From: Heliocybe sulcata
Taxonomy: Eukaryota > Basidiomycota > Agaricomycetes > Gloeophyllales > Gloeophyllaceae
Length of the DNA: 64,000 nt
Assembly (NCBI GenBank): GCA_004369045.1
Contig: ML213503.1
Span: 1,893,121 to 1,957,120 of the forward strand
Direction of reading: 5' to 3'
The notes under the pieces were generated by a model. It was given only the letters and a program-made list of their open reading frames with translations. It was not told where the DNA came from and made no database searches. This document shows, one piece after another, positions 26,781 to 39,400 of this stretch. Numbering within the stretch: the first letter of the stretch is position 1; each line of letters starts with the position of its first letter. A program made the translations under genes and the position numbers.

Positions 26781-28357
26781 ATGGATGCCGAGAACCAGGC
26801 GTCGTCGCCGGATGACCACGTACTGGAGGGAGCGCCGCCGCCGACATGGATGCAGACCGAGGACCCCACCGAAGCCAACGACGCCAGGCAAGCCATAGCA
26901 AAGCGAACTCGAAAGGGTCTCCTCACTTGGCTGCATTCCGCTCATATTGGCTCGAAAGGCAAGGACCGACTGAGACGTGATTTTTCAATCGGTGGTGAAC
27001 CCGAAGGTCCTGGGCCTGACGAGCCAGCTGGCTTTGCCACAGGACCGTCTCGGTCATCGACCATTGCGGAAGTGGAGATTGGCTCTTCTGCAGTATTAGA
27101 GGAACCAGCGAAGGATGAATACCGATGGGGTATACTTTACGAGAATCAGAGAGGGTAAATACACCCGTCATTGCTAGGCTGAATACGTGTAGGACGCTCA
27201 AATACGTAGGGTGACCCTCTTCTCCTCTTCATACTACTCGCGCCTCTCCCTTCTTCCGACTGATCCACCCGCCTTCACTCTACCATACGCTGGTCCTTCG
27301 ACTTCTACCTGGAACCTCGGATCACGCCGTCACCAACCGAAGATAGCCAAGCTCTCAGAGTACCCTCTTCCCGATGGCACATGGGAGTGGGTCTCGCAGA
27401 GCTGGATGATCGACATGCGAGAGAATGGCGAAGTGCAGCATGATGGCTTTGAGTACAACTGGCTCTTCCGGAGGCATAGCTGGAGAGCTGTGGTAGGCAA
27501 ATTCAACGCGGGTGGCTGGGTTAGGAGGCGGCGGTGGGTGAGACTTATGGTTAGGAGAGCTGAGACTATCTCCCATAAGATGGATGGTGACATCCAGGTT
27601 GATGATATCGAAGATAGCGGTCCGACGTCTGTCCGTCCATCACCGGCTGCGTCGGTTGTGGGGCTACCGTCCGACGAGAAATCAACCGGCGAGCTTGTCA
27701 ACCTCAATATCTGGAAGGGCGACCAGGAGATGGACTGGGAGAGGTGTCATACTATGCTCAAACGACTGCCACGTGACGGACGCAAGCTGGAGCTGTGGCG
27801 GCTATGGCTAGGGTTGCCTCATCACACTACGATGTCTCCTGTTTCTTCCTCGCTGAACGTGCTTGACTCGGAAGGCACTCAGCAGCAGTCCAGGAGAAAA
27901 CAATGGACGGAGGACGATGAACCTCTGCCATCTGAAGTTGCTTATGCCACCCGGGTATTGAAGACTGCTGCGCATGTTCCCTTGGAATACATCAAGCCTA
28001 TCGTACGTGCCCACGTGAGTGTCCCTGCTTCACACTCATCGTCGATTGTCGTACTGATGAGTGCCGTAGTTTGGTACGCTCCTCGAGATGTTCATATACC
28101 CTGATTCGCGGCTACGGCTTATGCAACAACTGGATCAGGCGGGCGTTCTGCCTGATCTCGACTCTGTCATTGAAGACGGCGCGGGCAGCATTGAAGATAG
28201 ACTGATTGCGCGGGAGTTCCGGAGCTACGTCGCTGAGCAGAGGAAGGTCAATCATCCTGGAGGGGAGGCGCCTCCCATCGGACCTCTATCGACTTCAGCT
28301 CAGGAAGAAGGGGTCAAGCTTGACACTGCCGAATTTGCAGGCTACTCGGTCGCTTAG
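26781..28357 (+). CDS. Dysferlin-domain protein
   Basis: The start MDAENQASSPDDHVLEG lies 127 bp from the divergent HscB/Jac1 start; an upstream ATG at 26754 is also in an open frame but less convincing. After a first intron (GTAAAT donor near 27156) the second exon contains a dysferlin-domain core rich in Trp and Arg. It reads YPLPDGTWEWVSQSWMID, FEYNWLFRRHSWRAVVGKF and GGWVRRRRWVRLMVRR, with a later WRLWLGLP half typical of the C-terminal DysF motif. A third exon from about 28069 adds a helical segment (FGTLLEMFIYPDSRLRLMQQL) and an acidic tail. No membrane segment is evident. Fungal relatives include Pex30-group peroxisome proteins and Spo73-like sporulation proteins. The lack of membrane segments makes Spo73-like more likely, but I cannot assign a function. 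Confidence 0.85.
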
Positions 28358-28698
28358 ATTATATCCTCCGGTTATCCGTATTCCATTAGTTTACCATGCC
28401 AGTTTAATACCACCGACCTTATACCCACCGAATACGATCGCTACATACGATATACCGCGGTGTTAGAACATACGACGGATGGCCTTCTTGCCCCGTGCCA
28501 AGCACCGCAAGTACTGCCTCCAGCGAAGCGATGTGGTCATTGTGCCCTAGATTGATCGCGACACCGCCGGGAACGTACTGTAACTCGTCTCATAAATAGC
28601 GCAAGTACGCGCCCGTGGCTTGTCTATGTACCTCGGTCTTGTCTCTAGTCCGCTCATCATCTAGACTTTCAAGTTACCCAGATTATCTTGCCTGAAAC
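28358..28698. other. Intergenic region upstream of phosphoacetylglucosamine mutase
   Basis: This 341-bp gap between two plus-strand genes holds the 3' end of the dysferlin-domain gene and the promoter of the mutase gene. An AT-rich CATAAATA stretch near 28590 could be a TATA-like element. Nothing else is recognised. Confidence 0.4.
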
Positions 28699-30629
28699 AT
28701 GTCGGGTTTGCCTGTTGAAGCGATCGAGTCGCTGTCCGAGCAACATCCGAAGCCAGTGGATGTGCACTTTCAGTATGGCACGGCTGGGTTCAGGACTCTG
28801 TACGTCTATGCCCTTTGTGGTTGCTCCGATGAGGCGCTCATGGCCTATTGCTTTCGCGTACTAGGGGCTCAATACTGGACTCTGTTCTGTTCCGAGTGGG
28901 TATCTTGGCCGGGTTAAGAAGTAAGAAACTTGATGGCAAAGTCATCGGAGTTATGGTGACGGCCTCGCACAATCCTGAACCCGTATGTGCAGATACGTGA
29001 GCAGTGCGCTATATAAAAGCTAACGGCTGGGTCATTAGGACAATGGCGTAAAGCTCGTCGATCCCCGTGGAGAAATGCTTGAGTCATCCTGGGAGGTGCA
29101 CGCAACGACCCTCGCCAACGCGCCGGACACTCCGGCTTTCCTCTCCGCCCTCGACGCCTTTGTCAAGACTACGAAGATTGACCTCTCCAAACCCGCGCGA
29201 GTGGTGTACGCCCGGGACACCCGGCCCTCCGGCGGCGCGCTCGTCTCTGCACTCGAGGACGGGCTCAAGGCGGTTGGTGCAGAGGCGCGCGATGCTGGTA
29301 CGACAACCACGCCGATTCTGCATTACCTTGTGAGGGCGATGAATACGAAGGGGACGAAGGATGAGTATGGCGAGGATTCGGAGGAGGGGTATATGCAGAA
29401 GCTGAGCGGGGCATTTAAGAAGTTGGTGGTAAGTGTGATATGGTATGTCTCTAGAGGAGTCTAATTTATTGTTGCAGGCCGGGAAGGCACCGATCTCGCC
29501 ACTTTTGATTGACTGTGCCAACGGTGTCGGTGCTCTAGCTGGCGCAGTCCTTGCGGAGCACCTCGGCGACACACTCCCCATTACTCTTGAGAACGGTGCG
29601 ATCAGTACCCCGGGAGCACTGAACGATCAGTGCGGCGCGGACTTTGTCAAGACGCAGCAGAAGCTCCCACCGTCACTGTCGTCTGTCCTTAAGCCCGGAC
29701 AACGTGCCTGCAGTCTCGACGGTGACGCTGATCGTCTGATGTACTACTACCTGGATGAGCGGGGCCAGTTCCATATGCTCGACGGGGACAAGATCGCAGC
29801 GCTTGTAGCTGCGTTTATTGTCGAACTGGTGAAGGCCGCTGGTCTCGAGGGCAAGATTAACGTCGGTGTTGTGCAGACTGCATACGCTAATGGTGCTTCT
29901 ACCAAGTATTTGGCGGAGGTTGGTCTGTCTCTATGAAATAGCTGTGCCGTTCACTGAGAGTTGTCCTAGCGCCTGCCCGTCAAATGCGTCCCCACGGGTG
30001 TCAAGCATCTGCATCACGCCGCTGAACATTATGATGTTGGGGTTTACTTTGAAGCCAATGGCCATGGCACGGTTCTGTTCTCGCCTGAGACGCAGGACAA
30101 ATTGACGTCATACCAGCCGTCCACGCCTGCGCAGTCGACAGCGCTTGGCCACTTGAGGAACCTGGTTCAGCTCATCAACCAAACAGTCGGTGATGCTCTG
30201 TCCGATATGCTACTCGTGGAAGTCGTCCTTGCACACAAATCTTATTCTGCAGAAGAGTGGGATTCGCTCTACTCGGATAAGCCTAACCGGTTGGTCAAGG
30301 TTGTCGTGAAGGACAGGAATATCTTCAAGACCGAGGATGCGGAGCGGAAGCTGGTCAGTCCGCCTGGTCTGCAGGTGAAGATTGATGAGCTCGTTCGTCG
30401 ATACGATGGTGGTCGCTCTTTCGTCAGGCCCAGTGGCACCGAGGACGTGGTCAGGGTTTACGCCGAGGCCACTGTGAAGTCCCAAGCAGACGGTATGTTA
30501 CAGGATCTTCCGTATGAGTTAGATCTGACCAGATGCCGAAAACATACAGAATTGGCATTCCGTGTTGCAGGGCTTGTCTACGACGAGACTGGCGGGGACC
30601 CTGTCAAGAGGCCGAAGGAATTCTTGTGA
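28699..30629 (+). CDS. PCM1: Phosphoacetylglucosamine mutase (AGM1/PCM1)
   Basis: It converts N-acetylglucosamine-6-phosphate to the 1-phosphate, the step before UDP-GlcNAc, and so feeds chitin, N-glycan and GPI synthesis in the cytosol. Exon 1 holds YGTAGFRTL. Exon 2 continues through the active-site serine loop VMVTASHNP near 28970. The metal-binding loop [14 protein letters not shown] lies near 29720, the substrate loop is in the [14 protein letters not shown] stretch near 30050, and the phosphate-binding C-terminal motif [17 protein letters not shown] lies near 30430. All four functional loops of the family are present. At least five introns are needed, and the last joins SQAD to [16 protein letters not shown]. 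The length of about 540 residues is normal. Confidence 0.96.
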
Positions 30630-31845
30630 GAGTAGTATATTATCACGAAGGACACGAGTGGATGAAGAACCAGTTATGAAGAAGAAATGGATAGGACACT
30701 GTATTAAGATAGTATCAGCATTTATCCTTGAATATTCTAAAGAACCTCCCAGTGCGATTGCCAGAAAGTGGCATGCGTATTGTACGAAGACGATCTCGGA
30801 GCGGGGTTCACTCACTCGAGAAGCGCCTGCGCGTTCGCGCAGGGCAAGTACCTTGCGACTTTCGCTTCCTTGTTCAGTAATGGATGTATTAACTGTGTAT
30901 TGTCGGTGCTCGGTTCTATCTATACTATTGTATTCCAAGTCGACTTTTGCTTCTGCTTCTTGCGCGGGCTCTCTAGCTAAAGCGGCATCACTAGGTCATC
31001 TTCGGAATTAACAACAGGTTTGAGCATGTATATGCCAACAATGTCAGCTTCAAATACCCATTGCTTGTTGATAACAATGCACGAGATCAATATCACCAGC
31101 ACTGTATTATCCACAATGATATATTAAATAGAGATTCTTAACATGAGCGGGTGGGCAGGCTGCTCTATGAAGCTTTCAATGTCGTCATACTGCTTAAAAC
31201 AGAGCATTGCTTCGCAGTAAACATTCAAGCCAATGGTATGGATGGCAAGAAGGTGCGACATACGATCAAAAGACATCAGTACCCAATGACAGCAACATAT
31301 GCATTCATGGACTATCCGGCACATGGCAATCTGTATGTTGCATCATCTTGCATTTCAGGCCAGCAGACACTGCGCTTCCTGGAGAGTTCAATTCAACAAT
31401 CTTCCAGCAATACCATGATATAATTTTGAAACAAGAGGACGAGCGATTAGAGCGTCTCGATGAAAGTGCGTCTACTTCCTCTTGACGAACGGTTGACGGA
31501 GTGGCGTGAATTGCCAAATATAGACCATAAAAAATACAAGGACAAATAAGTTGCATATTCGCTAATTTCTTTCTGACACACAAGAGACCTTGCTAGTCGC
31601 AAGGTAAAGTAGCCGGTGCTTCCGGGAGTTCGATCACGCCAAGTCGCGCGATCTATTAATGTGCCTTGCTCTGACTTGTCGACTTGCTCTTGACTGTTGT
31701 ATTCTCATCGTTCACCCATCTCTATTTCATTGCTTCTGATATTGATACCATTCTCTCAGCGCTGGGTATTTACTACGGCAGCGAGCGGTCTCACGTCTAT
31801 AAGTAACTCGCCGTTCACGCCCTCACTTCTTGACTTCGCAAGACC
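30630..31845. other. Intergenic region containing a Helitron-helicase relic
   Basis: About 1.2 kb between two plus-strand genes, less GC-rich than the surroundings. It contains the decayed helicase fragment listed separately at about 31027-31485. The last 200 bp should contain the promoter of the amidotransferase gene. No other gene is recognised. Confidence 0.6.
31027..31485 (+). pseudogene. Relic of a Helitron-type PIF1-like helicase
   Basis: The conceptual translation keeps the order of the C-terminal part of Helitron/PIF1-like helicases from fungi. It has a GRLLYEAFNVVILLKTE segment (like the GRxLYxxFxTVVxL motif), then KKVRHTIKRHQYPMTATYAF followed by DY (like the KRRQFPLTPAYAFTDY motif). 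The end is QTLRFLESS and LKQEDERLERLDES. The stretch between the first two motifs is missing compared with intact relatives, and the last part is in another frame, so the copy is internally deleted and frameshifted near 31400. The conserved GQT after TDY is replaced by HGN. No Rep domain and no Helitron termini were found nearby. The family call rests on remembered motif similarity and is inference. Confidence 0.6.
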
Positions 31846-33476
31846 ATGTGCCGCTTCGTGATATACAAGGGTACTTCCCCAGTACAGCTTTGCCATGTGA
31901 GTACCAGCGAGGCTCGTTCGACCAAAGGTTATTGAGCAGCATCTCAGCTCCTCACTCGTCCATGCCATTCCATCATCAACCAAGCCTTCGACTCTCGACT
32001 CCGCATTGACCGACGGCGACCGATTAATGGAGACGGTTTCGGTGTTGGTGAGTGCAGATCCTGCCCCAGCATATTTGGAATTGCTCTGATATCGGACTAA
32101 CCTGTACTAGGCTGGTATGACTCTGTGCATGACGAGGAATTGGGCAGCCAGCCTTGCATATTCACGTCCGTTACGCCCGTAAGTTCCGTATGCGGGATTA
32201 TCGACTAATTTACTTATTTGCGATGCAGGCGTGGAACAATGTAAATCTTGTCCGACTGGCTGAGAAGATCAAATCTCCACTTGTCTTGTAAGCCGCCCTG
32301 TATCGTCACGTCCCGGGTGCTCTGACCACCCCACAATCAGTGCCCATGTTCGCGCTACGACCGCCGGATCCTTATCCCTGGACAATTGCCATCCATTTGT
32401 TCATGGTAAACTGATGGTAAGTCTATCATACCCCGGAGTGCGCGGCACAGTTGATCATGCTCTACTGGCAGTTCATGCATAACGGCGGGATCGCGGAGTT
32501 CCCGAAGATTAAGCGCAAGATCCAGCAGGCCTTACCAGATGAAATATACAATGGCGTCAATGGAAACACAGGTTCGCACCCTTCTCCCAGGTTAACTATA
32601 TAACCGTTACCCGTTGACCTTAGATTCCGAATGGGCTTTCGCACTGTTACTGTCCAAGGTGGCAGCTTTCCTTCAGCCGACTTAGATCGCACTCATACTT
32701 CGACAGTTACCAGACGCAAATGCGAGCACCTTCACGACAAACACTCTAAAGCAAGCCATGCTCGACACCATTGCCCATCTGAACGCTCTGGCTGAAGATG
32801 CGGGTATCGAAGAGGTAACACATTCACAGGCAGGGGCAACCGTGTCTAACGGACGTATCAGCCCAGCTTAATGAACTTCTGTGTCACCGATGGTGAGAGT
32901 GTGATCGCGACGAGGTATATCTCGTCGCGGCATGATGAAGCTGCCTCACTCGTGGGTGCAATCCTTCCCTTGCTCTCGGTAGCTGCTGATCAGTCAACTA
33001 GTGGTTCTCATCGGGCACCGCATTCAGCGAGTACGCCAAGGGTGGACATTACAAGATGTCCAAGGCAGACAAGCGAGAAAATATCATCATGGTATGAGTA
33101 TAGACCTCGATTGTAAACCACCTTGCTGACCATATTGTAGATTGCGAGCGAACCTCTGACATTTGAGAAAGGTGCGGCCCAAGAGTCTTTCCCTTTCCTG
33201 CGTTGCTAACCTCGTCTTCCAGCCGACTGGATGGAGATCAAGACCAACAACATGGTGGTCATCACGCCCAAGATGAACCTCCTGCAAATCCCCATCGTAG
33301 ACAAGTTCTACGTCCCACCTTCGGACCCGGCCTTCCACACCCGTGGCACGACCTTTGCGGCGGAGAAGGGTTTGCTCAGCCCACGCCGGGCAGTAGGCCC
33401 GAGGAGTGCCAGTGTGATGGACACCGAGAGTGCGAGCATAGAGACTGCGCATATACCGCCTATTGCTGTAGCCTAG
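31846..33476 (+). CDS. DUG3: Class II glutamine amidotransferase, DUG3-like
   Basis: This resembles Dug3, the glutamine-amidotransferase-fold subunit of the cytosolic complex that degrades glutathione in fungi. The start MCRFVIYKG exposes Cys2, the N-terminal nucleophile of class II amidotransferases. Subsequent exons give LLTRPCHSIINQAFDSRLR, GDGFGVGWYDS, FAHVRATTAGSLSLDNCHPF and FMHNGGIAEFPKIKRK, all typical of the amidotransferase domain. They continue with EWAFALLLSKLPD and MNFCVTDGESVIATRYI. A final exon has ADWMEIKTNNMVVITPK and ends HIPPIAVA. About nine introns are needed, with several exons under 100 bp. The catalytic and ammonia-channel motifs appear intact. Partner genes DUG1 and DUG2 are not in this window. 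Confidence 0.9.
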
Positions 33477-33792
33477 TCTATAATGCTATGCTAATTTGTA
33501 TCATTTCGATCTGCTCAGCCTCGTATGGTTCTAGAGCATGCTCTGACTCCATAGGTTCACGTTCAGGCCGATATATATGAGGCAGTGGTTAGCTTTGCTG
33601 CAGCATAGGGAAGCCAGTCCGTCAGTGTTGAGCAATGGCATGCGGAGTAACCGGCCATCAAGCCCATAGTTTATCATCACTAGTATTTCGCACTGCACTT
33701 CAGAGACCGCATCGACTGTGCTGGTACATTACTGAAAATCGGTTCGAACATGCATCCAAGGACCACACACCATAGAACACTCCGACTGAGCT
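33477..33792. other. Convergent intergenic region
   Basis: These 316 bp separate the 3' ends of the amidotransferase (+) and the GRAM-domain gene (-). No coding frame or repeat is recognised; presumably it holds the two 3' untranslated regions. Confidence 0.45.
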
Positions 33793-36188
33793 TCATATTC
33801 TTATCCAGCGCCGGCCCTGCCAGCCTACAAGCCTTGCAAAGAGCTCGTCCCGGCCGCCAACCCAAGCAAATTTGTCTTCCTGCTCGGCTTCCGTATGTTC
33901 ATCGTACCAGCGGATGTGCAATCCTTTCGTGGGCCCTGCTTTCTTGACAGCCCGTATGCTCGACAGGGGAATAGTGACCTTTGCGGTGGAAGACAGCAGC
34001 GACGTAAAGAAAAAGCTTGCAGTTGTCAAAGTAATGAGTCCAGGTGCTTTCGCATGCTGAGCTGGGAAAGCTGAGACATAGTGAGCAAAAGACGAGTCCG
34101 AGCGAGAGAAACTTACTATGCGTTTCCACATGAAGATCTGGAGCGCTGTGAGCAAAGGCAAGGTTAGGGATCAACGGGCCAGGAGGCGGCCAGGAGCCGG
34201 TCCGCGACCACTGGAAGACTAATCAATACAGTCGCCTCATATGAGTACCAGGACATTGCATTACCTCTTGCCCCTTAAGCAGCTGTCGACCTCCCTCGAT
34301 CCATGCTTTGCCGTGTGCCACTCGTTCGCCCCACTTCTTCCATTTGGCATTGTTATCGACATCGCCCGGTTGTTCAGCAAGGGAAGGAGTCGACACAGCT
34401 GGATTGCTGCTGCCGTGCCGCTTGTTGGAAGGTCGCACGTCGAGGCCACGGGCCACTCTCTGAGATATAAGGTCCATAGCGTAGTCGGCATCTGTTGGCA
34501 GGGCATCCAGTGGAGGTGGCAATCTGCAACAGCTAAGTGAAAACGCCCCAGCTTAGCGACTCGTAATGCACGTTTACCTTGCTCTCTCAGCATCTGTCAA
34601 GGCAACAAGAATGGGAATCACATGCCAGAATATGATACCGCCAGTGGCATATACAGCCTTCGCCAGATACTTGGCCGGGACGAAGGTCGTGACGAGGCAA
34701 AGGCATAGGAGCACCTGATTATATGATAAGTCATCATGGGCCAGACAGGAGTGCAGAGCAGAGGCTCTACTCACAAGCGTAAATAACCAGGAAAATCGGG
34801 GCTCGCGCCACAGAAACAGGCTATTGAAAGATATTTACACGTACTTTTCATGCCGGCGTATCAGAGGACGCACTTTCGAATGCGTTCATGCAAGTCTGAT
34901 ATCTGGTCCATTACAAATAATGCGGTACTCTTGATATCTTCGACTTCTTTCTTCTCCGAGTCCTTCTCGAGCACAGTGGTGTCCTGTTCGATCCGGATTT
35001 CCTCAATCTCTTTCGCGGTATCCGATCTACGTGATCCCTTCGCAGCTGCTGACAACCTAGCTAGAGATGCGAGCTTCACAAAACGCCACAGTTCATTCAC
35101 CGCAACTGTCGCTGGAGCTGCTAAGCGTGTTTCGACCTCCTTCCCGAACGCGCGAGCGCGACCGACCTCCTCTCGGCGCTGCCGCAACTCGGACAGACTT
35201 GGGTACGGGAATACCTTGCGCCTCAACAGGGCATACAAGATGCGAACGAAGAAAGCAGGAAGAAGGAGGTTTTGGTACCACAAGATCCAGAATAACTGGG
35301 TGCTGAATGAGGCGGAAGCATCCCGCGATTATAATGGTAGACGTACAGCGCAATACCGGAGGCTGATTTCTCGCTTCTGCCAAGTAGCCAGACGCCAGAT
35401 CCGAATAAAGAGTCGTTCGTAAGGAGGCGCTAACGCAAGGTACAGCCGCTGAGTAGTGAGTCTTAGGCGGCCGAGAGTGAAAATCGGCCGAGTCGGTGCT
35501 CCTGGGGGTAAGTGAGGGATTATGTATTTCTAAGATAATATTAAACGCGGGTTTTCGTGGGCAAAAGCTACGTACAAGCGCAATCTGTCTGGGTAAAGAG
35601 ACGTCTTGCGCCGCAGCAGGAGGCCGTGGAGGTAACGGAGGCACATCTGAAGGAATGCCGGGCCGGACAGACATCCACTCCTCACTATCGGAGCCTTCTT
35701 CTGCGAGCTCGTATAATTCCGAGGTCTGCTCCTGCCCCGTCTCACTGGCGTCTGGTTCTACCGCCGCCCGTACTCCGGCTCCTGCCGCACCATCAGGCAG
35801 CCTTACTTCTGAGACATACTGGTAGCAAAGTTTGTTCATGAGGTGCGCAGAAAACTGATGTAAGGAGACCTACGGCAGAAAACAGATTCAGAAAGCGGTC
35901 AATCTCCTCGCTGTCGTACAGGGCCCTTAGCTGTGCCTCGGAAAGGTCTTCTGTCTCGTCCTCGGTAGCGGCTGTCCTATCCAAACCTGGCGTGGATGAC
36001 GATGTAGCATCTAGCCCGTCAGAAATGCCTGTAAACGAGCTGCTCGACTGCCGTGAGGAAGGGTGGACGGGAGGCCGCAAGCTGGCTTGGGAACCGCCGG
36101 CAAGCTGCGATACGGAAGATGACGACGCTGAAGCCTCTGCAACAGGTCTTCGCAGGTTCGGACTCAAGGGCGCTACAAACCTAGGCAT
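33793..36188 (-). CDS. GRAM-domain multi-pass membrane protein, GRAMD4-like
   Basis: The start MPRFVAPLSPNLRRPV at 36188 opens a disordered Ser-rich region followed by an acidic stretch (EDETEDLSEAQLRALYDSEE). A helical block LGRLRLTTQRLYLALAPPYE leads, after an intron with a GTACGT donor near 35335, into the hydrophobic segment LFWILWYQNLLLPAFFVRIL. A charged, coiled-coil-prone region follows (EEIRIEQDTTVLEKDSEKKEVEDI). Two further hydrophobic segments are LVLLCLCLVTTFVPAKYL and GGIIFWHVIPILVAL. The C-terminal exon carries a GRAM-like domain (HAKAPGLITLTTASFFFTS, VTIPLSSIRAVKK, KFAWVGGRDELFARL). This order matches animal GRAMD4 and its fungal relatives, which sit in ER or mitochondrial membranes. 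The function here is unknown. It shares a 227-bp divergent promoter with rec8. Confidence 0.82.
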
Positions 36189-36245
36189 TCTAGATGAGAG
36201 CAAGTTACAAGTCAGAGCGGCGTGCTAAGGAAAGTGCCCGACTCG

Positions 36246-36313
36246 ACGCGTCTCGGTAGTTTGGAAGTCCGCCCAACTCCGCGATATGCGCGTAGATTAG
36301 CGCGGCTACGCGT
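36246..36313. promoter_or_regulatory. Two MluI cell-cycle boxes in the rec8/GRAMD4-like promoter
   Basis: ACGCGT occurs at 36246-36251 and 36308-36313, about 105 and 165 bp upstream of the rec8 start and inside the 227-bp gap between two divergent genes. ACGCGT is the core bound by the MBF complex in yeasts. In fission yeast rec8 is a known MBF-dependent gene. Function here is inference from motif and position. Confidence 0.5.
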
Positions 36314-36415
36314 CGCGTCTCGCTGACTTCTGACTATATTGCCGACTTTGGTCAAAGTTCCTTGGCAAGTTGATTGGCTGTGCACAACGTTCGCTACCCT
36401 TAGTGGTGTCCTGGG

Positions 36416-39400
36416 ATGTTCTTCTCCACGGAACTGTTGTCGAGGAGAGATAGCGGATTCGGTCTGTTATGGTAGGAGCAGGACCGGTGACGGTATGCCT
36501 GTATACTAAGCCTATACAGGTTGGCCGCTACCCTGGGATCCAAGTCTTCCTTCAAAAAACTCCCAAAGCGCTCAGTACTGACGGCCGATATTGCACAACT
36601 ATGTGATTTAATTGTCGAGCCAGCAGAACCGTTAGCACTCCGGCTATCAAGCAACCTCATGGTAGGAGTCGTACGGTAAGCTGTTTCGTAACTGGTTCAC
36701 CCTGCTTCTGCTAATGGTCCTCCGAAGGGTTTACAAAGGTATTATTCATTCCATGGTGATTCTACGCGTGAAACTGAAGGGTACGCTGGGCAATCAGTCA
36801 AGCAAGAGATATTCCTTTCGGACGTCACTACATGTTTCCATTCTCTGAAGAAAGCAGTAAACGAACTTCAATCCATGACGCTGTCGGATGCCCAGCTTCA
36901 GATGGGACAGCCTACTGTCAGGCACGTTATACGTCATCCTACTCATTGAACAGATAGTAGCATGCTGACTACCTCGGCAGGCCCGATACTGTAACTCTTC
37001 AAGCAGATCCGGGCGCAGAATTTGCGATGAATTTTGATCACTTCTTTGCGGTATGTACCATGGCATGCTACCGTACATTGTGTCCCTGATTTGCCTCTTA
37101 GGATTGGAATGGGCTTCTTGAGCAAGATGGTGAGAGTCATTCATCTGCTCAGTCCGAGAAAATGCTGACTCATGATTGCACACAGAGAATGATGCAGATC
37201 AGGAGGATGAATATGGCAAAACTCGAGGTAAATCGAAAGGAAAGAACAAGCAGAAGTCAATTTCTGTCGCCGAGGATCCCAGAGCCATTCCCCATACACT
37301 CAATGAGAACCTGGAGCAGCTATTATCCACGTCGTTTGATGCCTCTTTTGGCGGAAACGCGTTCGCCGGTGCAGACCCGTCCTCCTCGCAAATGGATGGA
37401 GGCTTTGGGTTTGCTTTGGACGATAATCCATTCGGCGGACCGGATGATCTAGACCTAGGAATTGCAGACGAACTTGCAAAGGAACTTGGTGAAGGCTGGG
37501 GTATCCCGAGTCAGAGCCAAGCCCAGTAAGAACCTCTTGTGCTGCGATGATATACGAACTGACAGGTCTATTCCAGAGACGCTCAGATGGAGCTAAACAT
37601 GGAAATCAACTTGGACGCTCCCCCTCCTGATCTGGATTTTGGTGACTTCCCTATGAACATGGATGACCAAGTCGCTGTTCCGATCCTGCCGGAGGATAAC
37701 GGCATGAATGGTGCTTTCATTGAACCGGTATGTCGTTCACACTTCCTGTTGATCTCGGCTAACTTCTGCACTACCAGACAGCGCCGGTTGACCAGGGTCC
37801 CGGTCCGTCGTTCCAAATGTTGCTAGGTGTCATCTGACCTGGCCGTAGGTACTGGACCAACATCCCCCCGTGCGCCGGGGGTAGTTCCCAGATTGGAGGA
37901 TAGTCCGGCACCCTCGCCAGAGGAAGCGGCAGAACACCAAGACGCTGGCGCTAATCTTGACGAGATCCCAGTAGAGCCAAAGAAGCCAAAGAGATCGCGT
38001 GTGGTCTTGGATGCTCGTACCGAGCTGACTGATGAGGAGTTACAAGTCAGTCTATCGCGAATGCTGAGTGACGGACGTATGAAATGATAGTTTTGCAGGC
38101 TTCTCGGACAAACTACTTGGAGGGACAAAACGCGCTGAGGAACGTTCTGGAGTTGAGGAAGTTCGAGAAGGATGGCGTTAAAATAATTGAGGAACTGATA
38201 ACTGGAGTTCCTAGAGCATGTGAGTACCACTTCAGTACCCACTGAGTCCAAGCTGAAAAGACCTTAGTCAGGGCGCAGAGCTTGATGGACTTTTGGTCTC
38301 ATACTATGAAAGTCCAGATGGACGCTCGCGTTAGAGTGCCAGATGCAGGTGAAGGTAAGTATCCGTCACTGCAGTCTGTATGCTCATCTTCGTCATTCAG
38401 AATGCCTCTACTACAGACGAACCTCCAAGGAAACGTCGGAGAATCTCGCAAGCTGGGTCTGATAATCATAACCCAGAGGTCCGTCAAAATGATATACCTG
38501 GCTTTGAGTTCAACAATGGCGACAACGACCTGCAATTTGGAGGGGGCCTTGACCTGCCCATGGATATGGATGATAACATGGGGTTCATGCGTATGTGCCG
38601 TACTGATAAGCTAGTGATTGTCCTCACGCTTTTTAGAACCACTCGATGAGGACCCTCACGCCGGTCTGGAGTCGGGGCGCATTCGCTCATCCGAGGTAAG
38701 CAGCGCAGACCTGAATTGAGTCTCGTGTTGACGACAGCACCTGTGCAGGAACCTGATATAGCTCGTCGTGCCTCTCGTCCCCCTAGTGTCCTCGGAAGTT
38801 TCCTAGGTCAAGGAGCTCGGGATGTTCCGATTGGGAGTTCACAAAGAAGCTCACTGTTTCCTTGGGATAACGCTGGTCCAAGTTCTTCTGCTGCTGGAGT
38901 TCCATTCGGCTCGGCGGGCATTGGCAGTGACAGGATAAGTGTTGGTCAGGCGGATATCCGTCTCAGGCGCTCTCGCTCCGGCAGTAGGAGAGGGAGCTCC
39001 CTGGTCCCGAGTCGAGCTGTAAGTGTTCTTGGAGATGTGGGGATGTCGCCTATGCTTGGAGATGTGCCGCTGGGCAACGACGATTTTATGTTCGATAGTG
39101 AGTGGTCAACGGACAGTTCGCAGCCTTTAACCAAGTCTTTCGCAGTGCCTGTGGAGGACAAGGCTCCCGTCGAAGATTCTCAGATATCTGAGTTGAACCT
39201 CGTCACTCTGGAGAGAAATTCGCACAACTTCCTCGAGTATGTTCTTCCCCACGGAGAGTCTTGCCATCTGACTGTCCTCTGCTAGATACACCAAGATGCA
39301 AATTCAAAGCCTTCCTCACGGAACGGACTCTCTTACCTTTGACGATGTTGTCCCGAAGGATACCAGTACTCCGCATGTTGCCGCGGCCGCTTTCTACCAT

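Noticed and set aside
28699-33476. A functional cluster linking the mutase, amidotransferase and neighbours
   Set aside because: The enzymes belong to unrelated pathways (UDP-GlcNAc synthesis and glutathione breakdown) and are separated by a transposon relic.
35093-35839. A 248-codon minus-strand frame as a single exon
   Set aside because: Only its first part is coding for the GRAM-domain protein. After the 35500 intron the correct frame shifts to the one giving LGRLRLTTQRLYLALAPPYE.
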